64,000 nucleotides of DNA from Alcanivorax profundi. Lineage in GTDB: Bacteria; Pseudomonadota; Gammaproteobacteria; Pseudomonadales; Alcanivoracaceae. Location: the NCBI RefSeq assembly GCF_003597125.1, contig NZ_QYYA01000003.1, forward strand, positions 436,603 through 500,602. The letters run 5' to 3'. Both the position numbers and the translations under genes were made by a program. The notes under the pieces are model-generated. The model saw only the letters and a program-made list of their open reading frames with translations. It searched no databases and was not told the DNA's origin. Positions 46,254 to 57,695 of this stretch are shown here, one piece after another. Position 1 is the first letter of the stretch. The number at the start of each line of letters is the position of its first letter.

Positions 46254-47177
46254 ATGGGCCTGAACCTGGAAACACTGATTGGCATTCTGGTAATTCTGAT
46301 TCTGCTGATTCTCGCCGACGGCGTGCGGCGCATGATTCGTGAGCGGCATGGCCGGTTGCGCATGCGTATCGACCCCCGTTACCGGGATGCGCAGGAGGAA
46401 GAGCAGGACGGTTATAACCCGGAGGTGATAGGTACTGCCCGGGTTGTGCGTGAGGCTATCAAGCAGGACAGTATTTTTCCGCAGGACACGGCCGAGCAGG
46501 AAGCAACCCCGCCCACGGTCATGGAACCGGATGAAGCGGTTAGCGAGGCCCGTGCCGCCGAGCAGCAAAGCCTGTTCGCCGGCGATGAACCGGCAGAGCC
46601 CGAGGTTGTGCAGGAGCCGGCCTACGAGGCCGCCCCTGAGCCTGAGCCCGTGCCAGAGCCCACCCCGGAACCTGAACCGGCTCCGGCGCCGAAGGCCCAG
46701 AAGCCGGCAGCACGCAAGCCCGAGGCCCCCCGTGAACCCCAGCCCGTGCTGGAAGTGATCGTGGTGCACCTGATTGCCCGTCGTGGCGCGCCCTTTGACG
46801 GCGGTGAGTTGCTGCGGATGTTGCTGGAGTCCGGTCTGCGCTATGGTCAGATGAATATCTTCCATCGCCATGTCAGTGTGGATGGCCGTGATCAATTGCA
46901 GTTTTCCATGGCCAATGCGGTGGAGCCGGGTACCTTCGACCTGGATACCATGGAAGAAAAAACCTTTGCCGGGGTTACCTTTTTCATGAAGCTGCCAGGC
47001 CCGACCGATGCCATCGGTTCGCTGGATCGCATGTTGTCCATCTGCCAACGCCTGGCCACGGAACTGGACGGCGAACTGAAGGACGAACAACACAGCGTGC
47101 TGACCCCGCAGATGATGGAACACCTGCGTCAGAAGGTGCAGGAATTCGAGCGTCGCCAGCGGGTGCCGAGCGCGTAA
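46254..47177 (+). CDS. zipA: Cell division protein ZipA
   Basis: A 307-residue FtsZ-binding divisome protein. A single N-terminal membrane helix (LETLIGILVILILLILADGV, residues 4-23) is followed by a basic patch. A Pro/Glu-rich linker with repeated PEPEP blocks spans about residues 105-160. The C-terminal ZipA domain (VIVVHLIARRGAPFDGGELL to about residue 295) binds the FtsZ tail. ATG 46,254 follows aaggaagacgag and is preferred over upstream starts. A terminator follows. Confidence 0.96.
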   Translation: MGLNLETLIGILVILILLILADGVRRMIRERHGRLRMRIDPRYRDAQEEEQDGYNPEVIGTARVVREAIKQDSIFPQDTAEQEATPPTVMEPDEAVSEARAAEQQSLFAGDEPAEPEVVQEPAYEAAPEPEPVPEPTPEPEPAPAPKAQKPAARKPEAPREPQPVLEVIVVHLIARRGAPFDGGELLRMLLESGLRYGQMNIFHRHVSVDGRDQLQFSMANAVEPGTFDLDTMEEKTFAGVTFFMKLPGPTDAIGSLDRMLSICQRLATELDGELKDEQHSVLTPQMMEHLRQKVQEFERRQRVPSA

Positions 47178-47182
47178 CAGCC

Positions 47183-50260
<3,078 letters not shown>

Positions 50261-50337
50261 TTGTCACGTTTCGGGTGGTTTCGTCGTGGTTGTTTGCCCC
50301 GTGTAGACGTCAGATGCCCAACTAGACCTCGCAAGTT

Positions 50338-50386
50338 TCCCTCAAATCTGCGAAGAACCCTTTTCGTCGAACGAGGATTTGAGGGA
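50338..50386. repeat. 11-bp inverted repeat in the intergenic gap
   Basis: TCCCTCAAATC (50,338-50,348) and GATTTGAGGGA (50,376-50,386) are perfect complements separated by 27 bases. They lie between the convergent SLT-lipoprotein and DUF-lipoprotein genes. No T-run adjoins. Confidence 0.55.
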
Positions 50387-50436
50387 ATGGCTCACCGCAC
50401 GCTCCTGCGAAGAGGCGGGCTTATCCACTTAGAGCC

Positions 50437-50460
50437 AAAAAAAAGCCCACCGAAGTGGGC
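50437..50460 (-). terminator. Intrinsic terminator of the minus-strand lipoprotein gene
   Basis: On the minus strand, GCCCAC-TTCG-GTGGGC is followed by eight T. It lies 31 bases beyond the stop codon of the gene at 50,491. Confidence 0.92.
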
Positions 50461-50490
50461 CTGGAAGGTGGAGACAATGGAGTTGCTGTT

Positions 50491-51114
50491 TTACGGGTAA
50501 ATGCCGGCCTCCGAAATGGCATCGGTGATGGTCTTGGCGTAGTGTGAGGCACCTTTCTCCAGTCCTTTGAAACCGCCGGTGTTGAAGCTCACGGTGCGTC
50601 CGGTCCAGACAATGGCCTTCTGGTCTACGTCCCAGAGCTCGAGCCGGGCAGTATAGATATCCTCGTTTACAAAGAAGTCCGGGCTGTAAACCTGGGGGGT
50701 CATGGTCATGCCGGCACTGGCCGGAACGCTGACACCGGGATCGCCTTTGACTTCAACCGTCTTGGAGGTCTGGTCTTCAAGATGAATGGCCAGAGCGCTG
50801 TCAAAGCCGTTTTCCTTCATGCGTTTTGCCAGGTAATCCAGGCTTTTGCCTTCAACGCCCTTGTCCCCAAAGACGGTGTAGGCCGCTGTAGCTTTGACAC
50901 CCATTTCGGCGAAGCGGGCAACGATGGCATCTTCCAGGTGGCCGCGCAGTTCATGATCGACCAGAACGCCCACCACAAGGGATTGGTAAGGCCCTTTCGG
51001 GGTAGCCTGGGTGCCCGTGTCGGAATTGATCACTTTGGTATCGTGGTAGCCGCTGAGGCAGGCTGACAGTACGACAGCAAGCACGGCAGTAAGAGCAATC
51101 TTCAGTTGTTTCAT
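50491..51114 (-). CDS. Putative outer-membrane lipoprotein of unknown function
   Basis: A 207-residue protein with a lipoprotein signal peptide (ALTAVLAVVLSACLSG, lipobox Cys near residue 19). The mature part has a mixed alpha/beta pattern: SLVVGVLVDHELRGHLEDAI, KENGFDSALAIHLED and YTARLELWDVDQKAIVWTGRT. This resembles the DUF4136/GNA1162-like lipoproteins, which dock to the outer membrane, but I do not recognise a specific family. It lies 51 bases downstream of the DUF1302 gene and probably shares its transcript, ending at the terminator at 50,437. Confidence 0.7.
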   Translation of the reverse strand: MKQLKIALTAVLAVVLSACLSGYHDTKVINSDTGTQATPKGPYQSLVVGVLVDHELRGHLEDAIVARFAEMGVKATAAYTVFGDKGVEGKSLDYLAKRMKENGFDSALAIHLEDQTSKTVEVKGDPGVSVPASAGMTMTPQVYSPDFFVNEDIYTARLELWDVDQKAIVWTGRTVSFNTGGFKGLEKGASHYAKTITDAISEAGIYP

Positions 51115-51165
51115 AGTCTCATCCTCGTAGACCTGCCGGCGCCCGCCGACAGGTCGCTATCCGTT

Positions 51166-52938
51166 TCAGAAGTTGTAGGCGGTGCTGAAGGACAGGTAGT
51201 CACGGTCTTCAACAACACTGTAGCTGGCGTCGTTGTAGGTGGTGTACGACAGGTCTGCCGTCAGCTTCTTGTAGGCCATGCCCAGGCTGACCCCGAGGCT
51301 GCGCGAGTCTTCCTGCATGGCATCGTCGCTGGAAAAGCCTTCTACACCATGCTTGAGGGTGACAGCCGGCGTCAGTGTCATGGCACCAATGGCATTGGCG
51401 TAAGTCGATTTGAGGGTCAGCTGGTAGCCCCAGCTGAAATCCGTGACATAGCCATCATCATCCAGATCACCCACGCCGTAGTTGGTGTGACGACGGAAGC
51501 GCATCTCTTCCTGGTCCGGCAGGTCCGGAATGTACTCGGAACCGACTTGCATGGAGACAATGGTCTTCTGTGCGCCAAGCACTTGCGGGATCACAGTGGT
51601 GAAGGCCAGCTCGGCACGCTGAATGTCGAACTCCTGGTACCCATGGACCTGGCTGCCGGAGTCGTAGACGTAATCAATGGTGCCCTGCGGGATGGAATAG
51701 CCGGCGCCCTGCACGGCAGAGGCCGGTACGCCGTTCGCTTCCAGTACCCGGGAGGTTGTCAGATCCGGGGTGTTGATCTGGATCGGCATGTCCGGCAGGT
51801 AACTGAGGTTTAACGCAAGGTTGCCCACCCCTTCGAAGGTCTTGTCGGCGGTCAGGCCAAAGACCTGAATATCTTCCGGGTACTCATAGAAATAAGCCAC
51901 ATCGTTGCCCGGTGTAATGCCCTGGGGTAACGCGCTGCTCTCCTTGGTCACCGAGTAGTAGGGAAGACGGCTGTGATAGTTCAGGAAATAGGTGCCTACC
52001 TTGGCCTTGGCTTCGGGGAAGGCATAGTCAAACTTCAAGCCAAACTGGCCGCCGTCTTCGGGCTCGTTTTCGTCAACACGGGGAATATAGACCCCGGCGT
52101 TATAGGCGTCCTGATTGGGCAGGATCACCGAGCTGGAAAAGGTGGCATCACAACCCAGAGCGGTATTGTCCAAAGTTGAAAAGAAGGTGCCACAGCCATC
52201 CAGATTCGCTGGGCGCCATTCATACTGGTAGAAAGACTTCATGCTCAGGTTGTCGGTGAACTTGTAGTCCAGGGTCAGCATGCCAGAGGGGGTCAGGAAC
52301 TCTGTGTATTCCGCGCCTGGGCGATGCAGCGCGGCCAGGTCGATGGCGTTGATTGAGCCCAGAGAGCCACGGGAGTAGAGGCTACGACCCCAGAGCAACA
52401 GTTGGCGTCCTGCGGCGATTTTCAGCGGCTGACCCTTCAGCTCGAATTTGCCGTGGACATAGACTTCCTGGAAGGTTGCACCCTGAAATTTTGAGTTACG
52501 GTGGAAACCGTCATCACTGAGCGGTTCATCAGGAATAAAGCCGTTTGGATAGTTACCATGCGGTACGTCTTTTTCCTTCTGGGTGTAGTCGTACCAGGTC
52601 TTGGCACGGGCAAACAGGCCGAAATTGCGGAATTGCAGATTCACATCGCCCACGGCCTTGGCCACGGAGGAGACGATGTCTCCAGCCTGATAATTCAGAT
52701 TGCCGTCGTCAGATACTGCGGATCCTGCGGTGCCGCCAGGAGTGTCGCCGGCAAACAGGTTGTCCTTGCTGGCAGACTCCATTCTTGCGGTGGCACCGAC
52801 CGAGGCCTTGAGGTTCCACTTGGCACTGAAATCGTCGCTGAATTTGATTTCACCGCCGGCCAAGGCCGGCGCTGAGGCAGTCAACAGGCCCAGCGCAAGG
52901 GCACTGCTGTAGCCAACAGCGATTGCTTTGCTTCGCAT
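51166..52938 (-). CDS. DUF1302 family outer-membrane protein
   Basis: A 590-residue protein with a cleavable signal (ALALGLLTASAPALAGG) and a mature part rich in alternating amphipathic strands. It ends in Phe (YLSFSTAYNF), as outer-membrane barrels do. Recognisable DUF1302 features are the start GEIKFSDDFSAKWNLKASVG and the repeated aromatic strand ends. The function is unknown; members in pseudomonads and Alcanivorax-like bacteria are linked by context to lipid or hydrophobic substrate use. ATG 52,938 is preferred to 53,025 because it begins the signal peptide. Confidence 0.85.
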   Translation of the reverse strand: MRSKAIAVGYSSALALGLLTASAPALAGGEIKFSDDFSAKWNLKASVGATARMESASKDNLFAGDTPGGTAGSAVSDDGNLNYQAGDIVSSVAKAVGDVNLQFRNFGLFARAKTWYDYTQKEKDVPHGNYPNGFIPDEPLSDDGFHRNSKFQGATFQEVYVHGKFELKGQPLKIAAGRQLLLWGRSLYSRGSLGSINAIDLAALHRPGAEYTEFLTPSGMLTLDYKFTDNLSMKSFYQYEWRPANLDGCGTFFSTLDNTALGCDATFSSSVILPNQDAYNAGVYIPRVDENEPEDGGQFGLKFDYAFPEAKAKVGTYFLNYHSRLPYYSVTKESSALPQGITPGNDVAYFYEYPEDIQVFGLTADKTFEGVGNLALNLSYLPDMPIQINTPDLTTSRVLEANGVPASAVQGAGYSIPQGTIDYVYDSGSQVHGYQEFDIQRAELAFTTVIPQVLGAQKTIVSMQVGSEYIPDLPDQEEMRFRRHTNYGVGDLDDDGYVTDFSWGYQLTLKSTYANAIGAMTLTPAVTLKHGVEGFSSDDAMQEDSRSLGVSLGMAYKKLTADLSYTTYNDASYSVVEDRDYLSFSTAYNF

Positions 52939-53029
52939 TATTTTGCTCTCCCACTGCCCGGTGATGATCCCGGGCAGACTGTCCGTTTTTGTTTTAAAAG
53001 TGTTGTAGCGCACGTCTTGCTTCACCCGA

Positions 53030-53060
53030 CCTCCCGGTAATGCCTGGGCATTGCGGGAGG
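53030..53060 (-). promoter_or_regulatory. Stable hairpin in the DUF1302 leader
   Basis: Arms CCTCCCG (53,030-53,036) and CGGGAGG (53,054-53,060) enclose ATGCC-tg-GGCAT. Located upstream of the DUF1302 gene, it may affect transcript stability or translation. No riboswitch class is recognised. Confidence 0.45.
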
Positions 53061-53545
53061 GTCCCTGCGGGTGATGAAACTGGCAGTTTCATTTTTATGG
53101 ATCACAATTCCGAAAAAATGATCTGTCGTGATCAATTCATACATACTGACTGGTATGTGGTCAATACGACGAGAGACCAATACGGTGACTTTGAGGGGGG
53201 TCATGTCACCCTGCTATGGAGAAAAAATAGGACGTTTGAACCAGGTTTCGATCCGATTGCGACAGAGAAATATACTATTAATCGATATATGTATATTTTC
53301 GAATGATGTTCGTTACTCTGGGTGACAGATGGAAGGTGATTCCATTTTTGTGACATTTTTGCGGGTTTAGCCGGTTTTTTTTAAAAAACGTGTTTGTGAT
53401 TTTGGGCCCCACCGTGTTTCCCTGGTGTCGTTAATGCTTTCTGTGTGGTTTCCCTGGCAAGCCACATTTATGGGTTGCCTGTGGGGGCGGTTTGCACGCG
53501 AAATGCCATGCAAGAGCCTGCAATGGCACACAACAAAGACTATCT

Positions 53546-53609
53546 GTAGGGGCGCCGCTGGTGGCGCGTTCCCCAACGCCCAAAATCGCGCCGCCAGCGA
53601 CGCTCCTGC
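53546..53609. repeat. 64-bp extragenic palindrome
   Basis: The left arm GTAGGGGCGCCGCTGGTGGC continues to 53,568. The right arm 53,587-53,609 is its reverse complement with 4 mismatches in 23. It differs in sequence from the CGGTCGTTCGACCG REP units and represents a second palindrome family. Confidence 0.7.
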
Positions 53610-53660
53610 GGCAAGCAGGGAGGAGGTAATCGGGGTTTTTCCTCCAATCTGCTAAGAACC

Positions 53661-53687
53661 AAAAAAAGGGGCGCCAGGCGGCGCCCC
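53661..53687 (-). terminator. Intrinsic terminator of the thiolase operon
   Basis: On the minus strand, GGGGCGCC-GCCT-GGCGCCCC is followed by seven T, about 40 bases past the thiolase stop. Confidence 0.92.
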
Positions 53688-53726
53688 GAAGGGGAAGTCT
53701 TTCCGGATCAGGCGGAAAGGAATGAA

Positions 53727-54929
53727 TTAGAACACTTCAAACAGGCCAGCAGCGCCCATGCCACCGCCGATGCACATGGTGACGACTACGTACTTCACGC
53801 CACGACGCTTGCCTTCGATCAGGGCGTGGCCGGTCATCCGTGCCCCAGACATGCCATAGGGGTGACCAATGGAAATGGCGCCGCCGTTGACGTTGTATTT
53901 TTCGGGGTCGATACCAAGACGGTCGCGGCTGTACAGGCACTGGCTGGCAAAGGCTTCGTTCAGCTCCCACAGGCCGATATCGTCCACGGTAAGACCAAAC
54001 CGTTTGAGCAGTTTCGGCACCGCGAAGACAGGACCGATGCCCATTTCATCGGGGTCACACCCGGCCACCGCCATGCCGCGGTAGGCGCCAAGGGGTTGCA
54101 GACCGAGACGCTCGGCTTCGCTCGCTTCCATCAGGACACAGGCACTGGCACCGTCCGACAGCTGGGAGGCGTTACCGGCAGTGATAAAGCCGCCTTCCTG
54201 AACCTGCTGGCCGCCCTTGAACACAGGCTGCAGGCTTTGCAGGCCTTCCAGAGTGGTCTGCGGGCGGTTGCCTTCGTCCTTATCCAGGGTCACTTCCACA
54301 TCGGAAATTTCCTTTGTCTCCTTGTTCATCACTTTCATGATGCTGGTCATGGGGACGATTTCATCATCGAACTTGCCGGCCTGCTGGGCCGCGGCGGTGC
54401 GCATCTGTGATTGGTAGGCGTACTCATCCTGGGCGTCGCGGGATACCTTGTAGCGGTCAGCCACGATCTCGGCGGTTTCCAGCATGGACATATAGATGTC
54501 CGGACGGTGCTGTTTGAGCCAGGGGTCGCCGGCACGGAAGGTATTCATCTTGTCGTTCTGGACCAGGGAAATGGATTCCAGGCCGCCGGCCACGGCCACG
54601 TCCATGTTGTCGACGATGATTTCCTTGGCGGCGGTGGCGATGGCCATCAGACCGGAGGCGCACTGGCGGTCCATGCTCATCCCGGACACGCTGGTGGGCA
54701 GGCCCGCACGCAGGGCGCATTGGCGAGCCACGTTGCCGCCGGTGCTGCCTTGTTGCAGGGCGGCGCCCATGATCACGTCCTGAATGGTTTCCGGATCAAT
54801 GCCGGCGCGCTCGACAGCGTGCTTGATGGCATGGCCACCCAATGCCTGGGCTTGAGTGTCGTTGAACGCGCCCCGGTAGGCCTTGCCAATGGGGGTGCGA
54901 GCGGTGGATACGATAACGGCTTCTCTCAT
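53727..54929 (-). CDS. Acetyl-CoA acyltransferase (thiolase II family)
   Basis: A 400-residue thiolase. The acyl-accepting Cys is in [20 protein letters not shown] (near residue 90). The [16 protein letters not shown] motif carries the catalytic His, and [17 protein letters not shown] the second Cys. It cleaves 3-ketoacyl-CoA with CoA, or condenses acetyl-CoA. The start follows a strong ggagagg. It is the third gene of the MaoC-SDR-thiolase set, separated from the SDR gene by repeat copy B. FadA-like or AtoB-like substrate range cannot be told. Confidence 0.93.
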   Translation of the reverse strand: MREAVIVSTARTPIGKAYRGAFNDTQAQALGGHAIKHAVERAGIDPETIQDVIMGAALQQGSTGGNVARQCALRAGLPTSVSGMSMDRQCASGLMAIATAAKEIIVDNMDVAVAGGLESISLVQNDKMNTFRAGDPWLKQHRPDIYMSMLETAEIVADRYKVSRDAQDEYAYQSQMRTAAAQQAGKFDDEIVPMTSIMKVMNKETKEISDVEVTLDKDEGNRPQTTLEGLQSLQPVFKGGQQVQEGGFITAGNASQLSDGASACVLMEASEAERLGLQPLGAYRGMAVAGCDPDEMGIGPVFAVPKLLKRFGLTVDDIGLWELNEAFASQCLYSRDRLGIDPEKYNVNGGAISIGHPYGMSGARMTGHALIEGKRRGVKYVVVTMCIGGGMGAAGLFEVF

Positions 54930-54952
54930 GATGCCTCTCCAATCAGTTTAAT

Positions 54953-55217
54953 GGGAGTCTCTGGGTAACCCCTTGCGTGCTCAGCGTGGCCTGAAGCGTG
55001 CAGCTGTTGTGTCTTGTCTCGACGGTAAGGGTGGTTCCCTTTCCTAGAGGCAAGGCGCAGCAGATGTGCGCTTCAGGCCGCGCCCTTCGGGTCTTCCAGG
55101 CTGGCCCACACTCATTGTTGCGCTTTTGCGATGGATGGGCATACACCTTCAAAAGCGCGCCTAGATTGTGAGCCAGCCTGAAAGACTGAGCATGCAAGGA
55201 GTTACTCAGAGACTCCC
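54953..55217 (-). repeat. 265-bp dispersed element, copy B
   Basis: The ends are inverted repeats: GGGAGTCTCTGGGTAAC at the left and, reverse-complemented, GGGAGTCTCTGAGTAAC at the right, both continuing into CCTTGC(G/A)TGCTCAG. The interior matches copies A and C in reverse orientation. The element lies between two genes of one operon, and its right arm supplies the last four codons and the TAA stop of the SDR gene. The ribosome site of the thiolase lies just outside the left arm. Confidence 0.87.
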
Positions 55218-56128
55218 TTGATGCCCTTGGCGTGGGCGGCCTTGGTCAGGATCTTGGTGACGTGGTCGCCGCCAGCGAGAATTTCCCGGGCGTTGTCCAT
55301 GTTGCCAATGCGTTCGAAGTGGGCGGCTACGCCATCCACGTTGCGTTCGTTTTCATCCAGGTAGACGCCTTCGCTTTCCATCAGGCGAACCATGGCATAG
55401 CAACCGGCCCCAGCCAGAACGATGCGATGGGTGGGGGCCTGCTGGCTGCACAGGAACAGCACGGCCGGAGTGATTGCTTTGGGTTCCAGCATGGCCAGCA
55501 CTTCCGGGGGCATCAGATCCTCGGTCATGCGGGTAGCGGCAGTGGGTGCAATGCAGTTGATCTTGATGTCGTATTTCTCGCCTTCCAGGCAAAGCGTATT
55601 CATCAGTCCGGCCACTGCCATTTTGGCGGCGCCGTAGTTGGCCTGGCCAAAGTTGCCATAGAGCCCTGATGTGGAGGTGGTCATGACGATGCGACCATAG
55701 CCTTGTTCGCGCATGATCGGCCATACCGCCCGGGAGCAAATTTCAGAGCCGGTAAGATGTACGGCCACTACTTTGTCCCAGTCGTCCTGGGTCATTTTGG
55801 CAAAGCTCTTGTCGCGCAAAATCCCGGCATTGTTGATCAGCACATCGACCCGTCCCCAGGTGTCCATTGCCTCCTTGACCATGGCCTCCACCTGCTCGGG
55901 GCTGGACACGTCGGCGCCGTTGGCAATGGCTTCACCGCCGGCCGCCTGAATCTCTGCCACGACTTTTTCCGCCGCTTCGCTGGAACCGCCACTGCCGTCA
56001 CGGGCGCCACCAAAATCGTTGACCACCACCTTCGCGCCCAGACGGGCCAGTTCCAGTGCGTGGGATTTCCCCAGGCCGTTTCCGGCACCGGTGACGATCG
56101 CCACCTGGTTATCAAATCGAATGGTCAT
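55202..56128 (-). CDS. SDR dehydrogenase, MFE-2-type (3R)-hydroxyacyl-CoA dehydrogenase-like
   Basis: A 308-residue short-chain dehydrogenase. The NAD motif is VTGAGNGLGKSHALELARLG. VVVNDFGGARDGSGGS is the long loop characteristic of the dehydrogenase domain of peroxisomal multifunctional enzyme 2. NNAGILRDKSF, TTSTSGLYGNFGQANYGAAKMA (catalytic Ser, Tyr and Lys) and PTAATRMTEDLMP follow. It should oxidise (R)-3-hydroxyacyl-CoA to 3-ketoacyl-CoA for the thiolase. The last residues (GVSE) and stop lie in the arm of repeat copy B. Confidence 0.88.
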   Translation of the reverse strand: MTIRFDNQVAIVTGAGNGLGKSHALELARLGAKVVVNDFGGARDGSGGSSEAAEKVVAEIQAAGGEAIANGADVSSPEQVEAMVKEAMDTWGRVDVLINNAGILRDKSFAKMTQDDWDKVVAVHLTGSEICSRAVWPIMREQGYGRIVMTTSTSGLYGNFGQANYGAAKMAVAGLMNTLCLEGEKYDIKINCIAPTAATRMTEDLMPPEVLAMLEPKAITPAVLFLCSQQAPTHRIVLAGAGCYAMVRLMESEGVYLDENERNVDGVAAHFERIGNMDNAREILAGGDHVTKILTKAAHAKGIKGVSE

Positions 56129-56319
56129 GCTTGCTTCTCCAAGGGTTTATGCCGCTGGCCGTCACTAAAGGCAGGCGCGACACGTGAGACGCGAATGGGG
56201 CGCCAGATCAAATTCGTCACAGAGGCTGAGAAAGGCTTTTCTCGATGCACCCTGTGACCTCTGTGATAAAAACCTGCTTCGTATTCTGCGGCCTGACAGG
56301 CTCTCCTACAGGTGTGCGG

Positions 56320-56790
56320 TTATGCCGGTACGATCACCAGACTCAACCATTCGGCGATCAGAGCAGGTTTTTCCTGGCCTTCAATTTCCACCTGCACACC
56401 ATGGCGCAGTTGCCACTCGTTATCTGAGCGACGTTTCACTTCCATCAGGGTGAACTGGCCACGCACCTTGCTGCCCTCGCGGACCGGGTTCATGAAGCGC
56501 ACTTTGTCGAAACCGTAGTTGATGCCCATGACCTGGCCCTCAATGGCGGGGAGAACATCCATGGCCATGGCCGACAGCAGTGACAGGGAGAGAAACCCGT
56601 GGGCAATGGTGGCGCCAAAGGGGCTTTCCTTTGCCGCGCGCGCGGGATCGGTGTGAATCCATTGCGGATCTTCCGTCAGATCGGCAAAGCCATCGATGCG
56701 CCGCTGATCCACGGTGCGCCAGGTGGATTGACCCAGGCTTTCACCGATTCGGGTTTGCAGGTCCTCGATCCGGACTGTCTCTCTGCTCAT
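56320..56790 (-). CDS. MaoC-family (R)-specific enoyl-CoA hydratase-like protein
   Basis: A 156-residue hot-dog-fold protein. The hydratase-2 motif is FADLTEDPQWIHTDPARAAKESPFGATIAHGFLSLSL, with the catalytic Asp and His of MaoC proteins; NYGFDKVRFMNPVREG follows. It likely hydrates trans-2-enoyl-CoA to (R)-3-hydroxyacyl-CoA. The frame is open from 56,970, but ATG 56,790 follows gggagag and fits the family start. First gene of the MaoC-SDR-thiolase operon, divergent from a TetR gene. Confidence 0.9.
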   Translation of the reverse strand: MSRETVRIEDLQTRIGESLGQSTWRTVDQRRIDGFADLTEDPQWIHTDPARAAKESPFGATIAHGFLSLSLLSAMAMDVLPAIEGQVMGINYGFDKVRFMNPVREGSKVRGQFTLMEVKRRSDNEWQLRHGVQVEIEGQEKPALIAEWLSLVIVPA

Positions 56791-56830
56791 TGTGCTCTCC
56801 CTGATTGTGCTTGTGACATGGCACAAACGC

Positions 56831-56847
56831 ATAATTTCAGAATTATA
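56831..56847 (-). promoter_or_regulatory. Promoter -10 of the MaoC operon with overlapping operator-like dyad
   Basis: On the minus strand TATAAT lies at 56,842-56,847, about 52 bases before the MaoC ATG. The dyad ATAATT-TCAG-AATTAT (56,831-56,846) overlaps it, a good place for a repressor such as the divergent TetR protein. No clear -35 box is seen. Confidence 0.5.
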
Positions 56848-57017
56848 TTTTGAAAACGGCAGTATGCAGGGCGGCGTAAATGACCGTAAAGGGTGAAAAG
56901 CGGCGTGAAGGGCGAGATTTCCGACACCGGGCGCGTCAAGGTCAATGGTGGTGGGTGGCGGCTGTGCCAAAATTCAAGAAAACAACCGGGGCCCGGCCGG
57001 GATGCTGGCGGCCCACA

Positions 57018-57040
57018 AGCAGGCTGTTCAACAGCCTGCT
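57018..57040. repeat. 23-bp perfect palindrome upstream of tetR
   Basis: AGCAGGCTGTT and AACAGCCTGCT flank a single C. It lies 25 bases upstream of the TetR ATG, so it could be an autoregulatory operator. The half-site CAGGCTGTT is also the outer end of repeat copy A at 42,343, so it may instead be related to that element. Confidence 0.6.
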
Positions 57041-57065
57041 AGCGAATACAGAGGACCGAGGACCC

Positions 57066-57695
57066 ATGGCGGATCAAAGCGAAGCACTGGCCTGTGAACC
57101 CCGTAATGCCATTCTGGACGCGGCGGCCTTGTGTTTTATGGAGCGAGGCTTCAACGCAACCAGTATTGATGATATTGCCCGCCGACTATCGGCCACCAAG
57201 GGCATGGTCTATCACTACTTTGGTTCCAAGGCAGAGCTGTTTTTCGAGATTCACCATCGCGCCATGGACGCGCTGTTCGCCGAGGTGGAACCGGTGGCCG
57301 AGCAGTCCTTGCCTGCGCCGCAACGTTTCACGGAAATGGCGCGTCGCTATGTGCGTACCCTGATCGAGACCCAGCCCTATCAGCGGGCGGTGTCCGAGGC
57401 GGTGCAAATGGTGCTGCGCAACAGCACTACCGAAGACCAGCGCAGCCAGCTCACCAGGCTCCAGGAACGCCGCAATCGCTGCGAAGCCCTGTTTATGACT
57501 GTCCTTGAAGAAGGTATGGCCGAAGGCACCATGTGTGCCTTGCGCCCACGGGTGTCCATCAAGCCAGTGTTTGGCGCCATGAACTCGGTGATTAACTGGT
57601 ATCACCCTCGCGATGGCGAAACCGAAGAAGAGATCCAGGCGTTGGTGGACGAAGTGGTGGGCGTGGCGTTGCGGGGAATCATTAAAGGCAGTTAA
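57066..57695 (+). CDS. TetR-family transcriptional regulator
   Basis: A 209-residue regulator. The helix-turn-helix at about residues 14-60 reads NAILDAAALCFMERGFNATS, DDIARRLSATKGMVYHYFGS and KAELFFEIHHRAM. The C-terminal ligand domain (about 75-205) resembles those of fatty-acid-responsive repressors. It is divergent from the MaoC-SDR-thiolase operon and close to other acyl-CoA genes, so control by an acyl-CoA ligand is likely. ATG 57,066 follows agaggaccgagg. The stop codon TAA is the first TAA of a heptad-repeat array. Confidence 0.92.
   Translation: MADQSEALACEPRNAILDAAALCFMERGFNATSIDDIARRLSATKGMVYHYFGSKAELFFEIHHRAMDALFAEVEPVAEQSLPAPQRFTEMARRYVRTLIETQPYQRAVSEAVQMVLRNSTTEDQRSQLTRLQERRNRCEALFMTVLEEGMAEGTMCALRPRVSIKPVFGAMNSVINWYHPRDGETEEEIQALVDEVVGVALRGIIKGS

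Larger units (their letters stand above)
52939..53726. other. Long leader of the DUF1302 gene and thiolase 3' region
   Basis: No gene is supported; an 88-codon frame (53,040-53,306) has no recognisable family. The hairpin 53,030-53,060 (CCTCCCG/CGGGAGG arms, ATGCC/GGCAT inner) lies about 90 bases upstream of the DUF1302 start. An AT-rich segment at 53,090-53,420 probably carries the promoter. A large palindrome lies at 53,546-53,609 and the thiolase terminator at 53,661-53,687. Confidence 0.55.

Noticed and set aside
53040-53306. 88-codon open frame upstream of the DUF1302 gene
   Set aside because: AT-rich leader DNA with a hairpin at its start, no ribosome site and no recognisable family.
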